Shown here: positions 12,926 through 64,000 of the stretch, in pieces
How positions within the stretch are numbered: position 1 is the stretch's first letter
How the letters are laid out: every line of letters begins with the position of its first letter
NCBI RefSeq assembly: GCF_001640805.2
Contig: NC_066842.1
Coordinates: 23,062,075-23,126,074 of the forward strand
Length of the DNA: 64,000 bases
Origin: Lates calcarifer
Lineage: Eukaryota; Chordata; Actinopteri; Centropomidae
Direction of reading: 5' to 3'
Program-made: the position numbers and the translations under genes
Notes under the pieces: model-generated
The model's input: only the letters and a program-made list of their open reading frames with translations
Database searches by the model: none
Told to the model about the DNA's origin: nothing

Positions 12926-13840
12926 CGCGTGTGTATGTGTACGTGCGTAATTGCGCAGGCGCGCGCGAGCAGCGCTATTCTCAATTGGCCATAAAGTCAG
13001 AGCTTATTTATCAATTTTGATTTAAGTCAGTGACTGAGGCTGATTCTCACTTCAACACTCTTAATGCTAGTTTCCTCACACGGCGACAACATGAAAGAAG
13101 AGAAATGAAAAAAGCAACAGTCGTTTCCTTTGTTGGCGGACCAGCAGCGACAGAGCAGCAGGCCCTTACGAACCATAATCTCTCCAAAGTCGCCTCTGGT
13201 TTGTGTTGAGCACGCAGTACGGCAGTCAGGAGTCCCTCCGCCGGTCGGTCCGCAGCCCCCGTGGAGGCACAGAAACTGTTCTTGCAGAATGTTAGAGAAG
13301 ATGAAAACACACCGCTCCATTCAAGGAGACTCTCACTCATAGAGAGACTTTTTGATCGGAGCCGCCCCGCTCTGCTGTCCCGCACTGCACAACAATCCCT
13401 TCCTGTAGAGTTGCTCCTCCGTCCTCATGGTTTCCCAAAACTTGTGCGAGGAACCGTCAGCAGGAGCCGAGCCACCAAGTCTCAACCGCTAGCGAGACTG
13501 TGCTAAGGTTTTAGTTTAAAAACAAAGCTAGTGTGGCCTAAAGCTGCTGCTGCCGTTGGAAATAACATTATAACATTTTCGAGACATTACCTCATCAGAT
13601 ACCACTGTTACTGATACCACGCTAATACCAGGGGGGGTTGCTCAATGTCCATAAATTAACTTAGTGCAAAATGTAGCATTACGCTCCTCGCATTCTGCCA
13701 TGAGACTTGAAGTCGAGAAAAAACAGCTGTGTTTAACATTATCCCAACTCTGGCAGCAAAACCAGCCCCCTATAAAGAAAAGTCTGCTCTGATTGGCTGC
13801 GAGTCCTATCTATAATCACTACCTTTCTCGTGATTGGCCT
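12926..13840 (-). promoter_or_regulatory. zcchc14: probable zcchc14 promoter region (CpG-rich)
   Basis: CpG density rises sharply immediately upstream of exon 1. An NRF1-like site TGCGCAGGCGCG lies at 12952-12963. CCAAT boxes on the gene strand sit at 13796-13792 and 13837-13833. No TATA box is at a convincing distance, in keeping with a CpG-type promoter. The transcription start cannot be placed. Open frames of about 100 codons inside this stretch look like a by-product of high GC. Confidence 0.5.
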
Positions 13841-14733
13841 AAAGGGATATCCGCTACTCTGCTATTCCACATCTTTTTCTCATGCGCTCATCCATATCCC
13901 AGCTTAGTTACTGGAGCTTTAAAGTGCCAGATACACGTTGAACTGATGCTTTTATGATACTCTCACCTATAAGAAAGTTGCTGTCTATATTCCCAGCGAC
14001 AAATAATCATTATCTTTAGTAGTATTACTTTTTGACTTTTAGAAGGAGGCTGATCAGATATCACGGCAAACGCACTTTAGCTGAAAAAAGTGGGAAACCG
14101 AATTGGAAAGTATGTCGTTCAACCACATTAAGGTACTGCACTACTTAAGTAATACTGTCATTGCTGTTATTTGTTTTTAGAATAGGCTACTAAAATCAGA
14201 TAAAAAGTCACAGTGATGGATGTCAAAGGGTATTATTAGTCTGCAGAAATAGCGTTTTGGTCGTGGATGAAAGATGTTGCGTAATTTCATGGCAGTCCGG
14301 CCGATGGGCAACTACAGCTACAACACAGACTGATGTGTTGTATGTTCTACATAGCATCAGAAATTAGAATAATGTAATCCAAGCTAAACTAATATATATA
14401 CACTACATGCAATGTTAACTCCTCAGTGTCTCTTTAGCGCTGTTACTTTGTAGTTCATATCTGGGACCACAAGATGGCGTTATGTTCATGTCACAGACTA
14501 CATAAAGATTGCCCATGTTGATGCAGCAGCACACTTGCTGTTGGATGTGCTGTTGCATCCTTCATGACACCTCCCCATCACTTACTAATAATTGTTTAAG
14601 ATTGCTGATTAAACAGATTCAAGTTTACTTGGTATATCTCAACACTTCTGTGTTATCACGGTCTTTCTCTCATCTACATCAATACAGGCCCCTCGCCCCC
14701 CATCCTCCCTCTCATGGAGAGGTCTCTGGAGTT

Positions 14734-14815
14734 AAAACCCCGCCCGCAAACACAGGCCCCGCCCCTCAGTTTGACGGAGGAAAAGTCTGTTAATGTTGCT
14801 ATAGTAACCATACCC
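14734..14815. promoter_or_regulatory. GC boxes with an RFX-like X-box
   Basis: CCCCGCCC (near 14738) and CCCCGCCCC (near 14757) are Sp1-type boxes. GTTGCTATAGTAAC at 14795-14808 is an almost palindromic RFX-family X-box. CpG and GC content is higher than in the flanks. It could be a distal zcchc14 promoter element or an enhancer. Confidence 0.4.
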
Positions 14816-15025
14816 CTCCCTCTCAGCCAGGCCTGTACCACTCCCTCTCAGCATCAGGGATGCTGCCTAATGTACAACCACACATACACACTCATTCACA
14901 AAGTACGAGAAAACAGAGAATAAAAACACAAAGGCAGAGAGTCATTTTCTTTCCAACACTTTCATTATTTTCTCCACATAACTCAAAAACAAAACAGAGT
15001 AATTCCCAGAAACATAAGGAAAGAA

Positions 15026-15067
15026 AGGAAGAAAGAAAGCAAGAAAGAAAGAAAGAAAGAAAGAAAG
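15026..15067. repeat. (GAAA)n microsatellite
   Basis: Tetranucleotide repeat, slightly degenerate at its left end. Confidence 0.9.
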
Positions 15068-16484
15068 GAGAGTCAAACTATAGAGAGAGAGCTTGGCATG
15101 CTGTAGCATGCTGCAGACTAACGGGGTGGCGCAGGGCATCGTCACCAGGCTGATGGCATACAGCAGAGCTTCTTAAACCTGTTTCTGTCTGGGACCCAAA
15201 ATGAAATAAAAATATATTGTTCTGCCTCTCAGGGTGCAGGCACATGAGACTGAACTCTTGTAATAATGTGGGGAAACACCAGAGATGAACCTACTGCTGA
15301 GTTTGAGTTCTGATCCGTGGTTTGAGAAATGCTGTTGGACAGAAAAACAACAGCGATATACTCCCTGCCCCCTGGAAGTTGTTACCAATGGCAAAGGGCT
15401 CAGCCATCCCATCCCAACATGTGGAAGGAGGAAGATGCACACACATGTTCACACACATGAGCATTCATGTGCACACATGCAAACAAAGACAGAGGCTGGT
15501 CTGTCAGATGGGTTGGAGAGACACAGGAAAAACCCCGTGTTTTCAGTCAACTATAAAAATAGATAAAATTGTTACTGGTTTTTCTGACTGTACTTTAGTC
15601 ACTGAGGGTCTGGGATCAGCGGGGGGGAGAAGCTGAGGAGCGGAGGCAGCAAATCCTGACCTCGATCCTGGCCACTGCTGCCTACTACACCACAACAGAC
15701 TTGCGTCATTTCACTAAAAATCTCTCAAAAACTTTGTTTAGTTCTTCAGGGATTAAGACTTAGCCCCACATTCAAACTTCAATTGATTCCTGGTATCTGC
15801 TGTTTTTTCTTTGTGCCAGATACAATGTTCTCCTGACACTGCTCCTATCAAAACACAACATGTCGCATGTGCTTCTGAAGCTTTTTTGTGTTTTTTTGCT
15901 TTCAGATTCAATGCACAACTAAGATATTACAGTACATATGCATGCATTGTTGTAGTTTTATCAATTTGCGCTACAAAAGCAAGGCAGGTGGCGACTAGTA
16001 CTTTTTTCAGACATCTTGCAAGTATAGTATAAAAGATGTTGTCTTCTGGTTATGTTTTGAGAGAAGCAGTCAGAGACACTGATTTATCAACGTCATTTTG
16101 TCTTTTACGCCGCATTTGTGGTGTTATACATATTTCACTGAAGGCAGTATTTCCTCTAAATACTTCTGCTAGTAGTACAGTAGGTGCAGACCTTTGCCGA
16201 GGACAGTCATCCTTGAACCACCAACTCAGAGGAAGCTCCATCCTCTGACTGGTGTGTGGAGGTGGGAGAGAGTAGGAGGGAGAGACTGAGAGAGCAGAGC
16301 TGTCAGTTGATGCTAGTAGGCTAGATGTGGATGAGCAGTGACTGTTTCCTCATGAGATGCTCTTGTAAAGTTCATGAACAGCGTGAAAGGCCACTGGGCT
16401 ACTTGGAGACCGCGTACGCACACACATACATTAACCATTAACATACACTGATGGAAAAGACATTGAAGGTTGATACAGACGTGC

Positions 16485-16485
16485 G

Positions 16486-16525
<40 letters not shown>
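16485..16525. repeat. (CA)n microsatellite
   Basis: About eighteen CA units preceded by GCGCACGC. It lies in the jph3 3' flank and may be part of the 3'UTR. Confidence 0.95.
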
Positions 16526-16531
<6 letters not shown>

Positions 16532-17289
16532 TTCTCACCCCTGTCACAGGATGAAGTATTAGAGGAAACAGACATCAGTGCAAGGACAGATGAATGAGAG
16601 TGATAACATGGACCATCTATATATCCATGCTGCACACACTTCGCAGCTCAAGCAACACAGACACACTTTGAACCATCAGTAACAACACCTGGGCAGGCAC
16701 CTGGGCAGGTGGAGGAACCAAAAGGCAGGAGTTATATAAAGAGGGGTGGAGGGTTACAAAATAAAGAATATATCCATCAACATATTGTACATGAGAGAAA
16801 ATGTTAATAAATAAATTAAAAGTTACAAATCTGTTGAAAACTATGATTTGAAGATGAAAAAGTCTGTCTCTTCAGTCTTGTCTGCAGACAGTGGAAGCAG
16901 ACATCTCGCTATAATGCCAGCTGCATCTCTCATGGTCTGGGAATAAGACCGGTTCAGCCCACTTGAGTCCATATGTGAACTATTGAAGCTCACGTGACTC
17001 CAGTTTCTGGTCCAGTTACCTGGACTGGTTCTCCCCTCTTTCGTCCACTTCTTTGGGCTACGCATTGCAGCATCTCTTTCACAACTAGTGGACCAAGCTT
17101 ATTTGAGGTTAGCCCAGGCTAGCCACCTTTAGCCCAAAAGATGGCACAGCCCTGCTTGGTCCTAGTCTCACTGAGCCAGTTGCAGTCCTCTCACCAGGAA
17201 CACGAAGGGGCAGCAGATTTGTCATAATACTCATATGAATTTATAGTTGTTGTAGCATAGATAGGCTGACTCTGAAAGCAGTGCTGTCT

Positions 17290-60440
<43,151 letters not shown>

Positions 60441-61208
60441 TCAAGAAACGCCACTCTCTGTTTTCAGCTGGCTTGAAGAAGAGAAAGGAGGAAAAAAACA
60501 AAAAACGGGAATAACAAAACTTGGCCCCTCACAGGAATGTCAGGGGTCTCCCTGCGTGGTGGGAAAGCGCAGCGTGACGATGTTCACACCATCCTCTTGG
60601 TGGGTTCTTTGTAGCTTTGGTTAGCACTTCCCAGCTTCTCTGTGGCAGATGCAGGTGAGAGAGGAGGAGAGTGGGCCCAGAGCTGCCATTATCCTCTCTC
60701 AGCAGGAGATGAAACCATCAGGCAGCTCCACCGGCCTGCCATCAGCCTGCCTACACAGTCTACGACACAAATGCAGAACTCTTCCTCCTACTCTTCTCCT
60801 GCTTTCCGCTCAGGCCCACTCGTTCTGCCGCCTCCTACCTGATGATGCCTCCACCTCTCTGGGGTGTAGAGTCAAGAAGCCTCCCCGGTGGCAGCCCTTC
60901 AAACCTCCGAGCTTCCAGCATAGAAGCCACCCTGATCAGCAGTGAGGCCACAACTTTGACATATTGTGTGATGAAAGAAAAAAGACTTTACTCTTTAAGA
61001 AAATATTTTTTTTTTCTTCTGCTCCTAATAATCAGACAAAAAATGATTTCAACTCTGAACGTGGGGCTCACTTCAGGCTTCACAATCTTCTTATTCTCAG
61101 CCTTCACACACACACTGTGCCTGATCACACAGCGAAGGAACACACATGCATAGAGAGAGGGAGAGAGAGAAAAATGGGGGAAAACACATAGGGTAATCTG
61201 CTTGGCTG

Positions 61209-61209
<1 letters not shown>

Positions 61210-61240
<31 letters not shown>
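61210..61240. repeat. poly-T tract
   Basis: About thirty T. Confidence 0.9.
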
Positions 61241-61241
<1 letters not shown>

Positions 61242-61653
61242 TTTGTCCTGTGGTGCTGGAGAGCAGCAATGCAGTCTCCTGCCTTGTGCACGCACCCACT
61301 ATATGCAAGCACACACACACTCTTTCTGACAGCAAATGCGCACACACAGACAATGAAAATAAACAACTGAATTGATTATTTTCTCCTCCTCTAGTCCCCC
61401 TCTCCCTCTCAGTCTGTCTGTAGGTCTTTAATCCACTGCGTCCATAAGTGGTTTATCCTCTGCGTGGGTTGCCTTCAGGTTGCCCGTTTGATGAAATAAC
61501 ATCCATCCATATGATCCTGTTATGGTGCGTTCTGTCCTCTTCAGCATCTCCTGCTCATCTCCATGTTTCCCTATGGAGCGCTGGCTGACGCACAGCCTGC
61601 CTGCCTGCCTGCTGTCTTGGTCTTACAATCTCTTCTCCTATGGCTGGATCGCT

Positions 61654-61654
<1 letters not shown>

Positions 61655-61687
<33 letters not shown>
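61655..61687. repeat. (CT)n microsatellite
   Basis: About sixteen CT units with imperfect CT sequence to 61715. Confidence 0.9.
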
Positions 61688-61693
<6 letters not shown>

Positions 61694-62068
61694 GAGTGTA
61701 TGTCTCTCTCTCTCAGAAAATCTGCTCATTAGAGAGGACTGTTCCAATGCAGCCAACCAAGTCCCCCCCCACCCTCCCTCCTCCTGCTCAATAGCACACT
61801 CCAGCTCTTAAAGAGACACACACCCCACACAGAGTAGAGCCTCTCTCATCCTCCCTCACCTGTAGCTTTTATCATTTTCTCAGCCTTCCTCCTTCCTCTC
61901 CTGTGTCTTGCCTCAGTCTCAGCTTGTTGACCTGATCTGACAGTCTAAAGATGACTGCAGTGGCAGTAATACATATTATCAGTCACCATTCGCACATTTA
62001 ACATGTTATTAAATGCACCTGTTTGCCCTCTTGCTAAGAGTTAGGGGAGAAGATCAGTGTCACTAAAT

Positions 62069-63213
62069 GCGGTGGCAAGAAAAGGTAAGTGCACCTTTAG
62101 GAATTACCTGCATTTGCATATAAATTTGTCTTAAAATATGGTCAGTTCATTGAAGGCACAATGAACAAGTCACACACAAAACACTGTATCGCTCTTGTGT
62201 GTATAGAATTAGTCCAGGGGTTAGCAAACCTGGAGTGCAATCACTGAAACATGATTGGAGGTGTGGGTTATAGCTACTTTGACCTTTAAAAAAAACACTC
62301 AAACATTTTTAGTTGCCTTTCACAGTAAGCACAGCCTGATGCCACACCTCGCAGAAAAGAGATCTGAGGAATGCTATTGGTGATTTACATAAAGGTGCAA
62401 AGGGTAACAAAGTAACATTAGAGTTTAAATATTTATCAGCCCATTTACAGACAAACTGTCTATAAACTGAGACATCTTATGCTGCGTTCATGTGCTCCTC
62501 GGATAGGTCCAAATTCCCATTTATTTCTCATCGTTCAGATGCTTTTGAGTCAGAATGTGGAACTTGGACAAAGACTATGTGTTGTATATTATTGCTCAGG
62601 GAATTTAAACATGTAGATAGCTGTTTACTGCTGAAACCACTGAAATATTGCTTTACCTGACTTGTTAATAAACTAACTAATCTAACTCGCTCTGTGTGAA
62701 CAGCAACTATCAGTTACAAAAAAAATATGCAATATATGAATTTGTACCATTAATCAAAAGTTTCTTACCATCAGCCAAACATTTACTTGTGTCTGCCATG
62801 TTTTCTGTATATATCCACCAGCCAAAGCTCAGTAGAAGTTGGCTGATGCAGCAGAACAATGACCAGAACAATGAAATAAATCTACTATACAAAGACGATC
62901 TGTGGCGCAGTCAGAGCCCAGACCTTAAACCAACAGAGATACTGTGAATGACCTCAAGAGAGCTGAGCTAAAGCAGCTCTGTTGGAAGAAGGGTCCAAAT
63001 TTTCTAAACATTAAAGCATCCGCAGCTACTGCCAACAAGAGCTGACCAGTTATTAAATCCAAGGTTTCACTGACTTCATCCATCAGTGCTGTGAATGTTT
63101 GATGGGGGTGTTCAATAAAGACATTTAAGATTTGTTATTTAGTTCAAGCACATTGTGTTTATCTATAACCAGGCAATTCCAAAGGGTTCTCGTACTTTGC
63201 TTAGCTGGGACTG
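62069..63213 (+). mobile_element. decayed Tc1/mariner-like transposon, internally deleted
   Basis: The left end GGTGGCAAGAAAAGGTAAGT and the right end (inward) CAGTCCCAGCTAAGCAAAGT are diverged inverted repeats that become clearer inward (CTTTAGGAATTACCTG versus CTTTGGAATTGCCTGG). Inside, in transposon order, are GATTGGAGGTGTGGGTTATA, GTCTATAAACTGAG, AGTAGAAGTTGGCTGATGCA and CCTCAAGAGAGCTGAGCT, then CCAGTTATTAAATCCAAGG before the right end. Translation in the plus direction gives only scraps of transposase; the element is about 1.15 kb, shorter than a full Tc1-like copy. Confidence 0.8.
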
Positions 63214-64000
63214 CATTGATTGAAGTACATTTGTTTTGATGACTGAAAAAGGCAGCATGTCCTCACAGATAATTTTTATTTAACATGCAGAGGTTTTTTA
63301 TGTTGAGCAGTGAAAAATTACATATAAAGATCTTCTATAAAGGCATTTTTTGAAAGAGATGTCCCTTTAACACTGTAACAAACTGTGTCCCTGTAACACT
63401 GCACAATCCACAGAGGTCACTGTCAACAGTGTCAGGAAGCAGTTCCACTTAAAACTTAAAAACACCAAGGCATTGTTTTTGGACCAAAAAACTGAGGGCA
63501 AAAACTAACACACTTGGTGATGCCTGCATTTACAACACAGAACAATCACAACTTTCCAAATGATAATTCAACAGAGTCTTACAGATTAAGCTCTGTAGCT
63601 CAAAAGATTTCTAATGTCAGATATTTTATGCATAAGTGCATGTAGCATGTACAGTAGTCTGAGATTAATTTAAATAACCTGATTACAAAGGAGCATATTA
63701 TCATATTCGATGCTATATCCAACTTCTCATAGAAAACTGAGCTCTCTGAACTCTCTTTCTACTTGAAGACTTTTGCAGTTGAGGGCATTTAACCGTTACT
63801 GAATTGGAACAATGGAATAAACATCTCCATAAAGGGCAAAGCCATGGATGTATTAATAAGATGAGATACTTCCCAGATACCACCCAATTCATTCCAATGT
63901 ATGTTAACTGGGTGCATATGCCAGAGAAGTTGTCTAGGGTCTCTGAAAGTCTAAAGCATGTGCATCAGAGTGTCTCCTGCTGGCTGCCTGCACATATGAA

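Larger units (their letters stand above)
12820..17289. other. intergenic: zcchc14 5' flank and jph3 3' flank
   Basis: 4.5 kb separates the jph3 stop from the zcchc14 start. The left third is CpG-rich (about 12926-13500); the middle holds GC boxes and an X-box; the right holds a GAAA repeat and a CA repeat and must include the jph3 3'UTR. I found no AATAAA on the minus strand here; the nearest variant is TATAAA at 17245-17240, 45 bases after the stop, and I do not trust it. No further gene is evident. Confidence 0.7.

Noticed and set aside
13027..13506. Several 70-112 codon open frames on both strands in the zcchc14 5' flank
   Set aside because: CpG-rich DNA is poor in stop codons; no recognisable domain, no fitting splice phase. 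It could be 5'UTR, but not supported as protein.

Overview
This window is nuclear DNA from a vertebrate, almost certainly a ray-finned (teleost) fish. The genes have introns with GT..AG borders. The non-coding DNA is full of CA/GT, CT/GA and TA microsatellites, and it carries decayed Tc1-like, hAT-like and Harbinger-like DNA elements of teleost type plus SINE/LINE tails such as ATTG-rich and GGAT-rich ends. There is no prokaryotic gene organisation. Nearly all open frames outside the exons listed here are microsatellite read-through or shadows of exons.

Two protein-coding genes are present, both on the minus strand and in tandem. (1) jph3 (junctophilin-3) is complete: six coding exons from 60227 down to 17290 that splice in frame to 809 codons plus a stop. 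It encodes eight MORN motifs split 6+2, an alpha-helical segment, a long disordered Gly/His/Ser-rich region and a C-terminal membrane anchor. (2) zcchc14 lies downstream (to the left): its first three coding exons are at 12819-12325, 3661-3430 and 147-77, and the rest of the gene lies beyond the left edge. JPH3 and ZCCHC14 are also neighbours in human, which supports both calls, but as I recall the human pair is divergent while here both point the same way.

Layout: 1-12.8 kb, 5' part of zcchc14 with an 8.7 kb first intron; 12.8-17.3 kb, zcchc14 5' flank (CpG-rich, NRF1-like site, CCAAT and GC boxes, an RFX-like X-box) and jph3 3' flank; 17.3-60.2 kb, jph3 with introns of 9.9, 2.0, 12.9, 2.3 and 13.5 kb (introns 5 to 1); 60.2-64 kb, jph3 5' flank with a probable 5'UTR intron acceptor and a decayed Tc1-like element.

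Junctophilin-3 ties the endoplasmic reticulum to the plasma membrane in neurons so that calcium channels and ryanodine receptors couple. ZCCHC14 is an RNA-binding partner of the TENT4 poly(A) polymerases. I see no direct functional link between them beyond synteny.

The most interesting non-coding signals are a three-layer nest of transposable elements at 23.7-25.2 kb with readable target-site duplications and an uninterrupted relative at 4.9 kb; several RFX-like X-boxes, three of them beside CCAAT or GC boxes; and three ATF/CRE-like palindromes at exactly 10-bp spacing in zcchc14 intron 1. I did not find a convincing novel genetic system.
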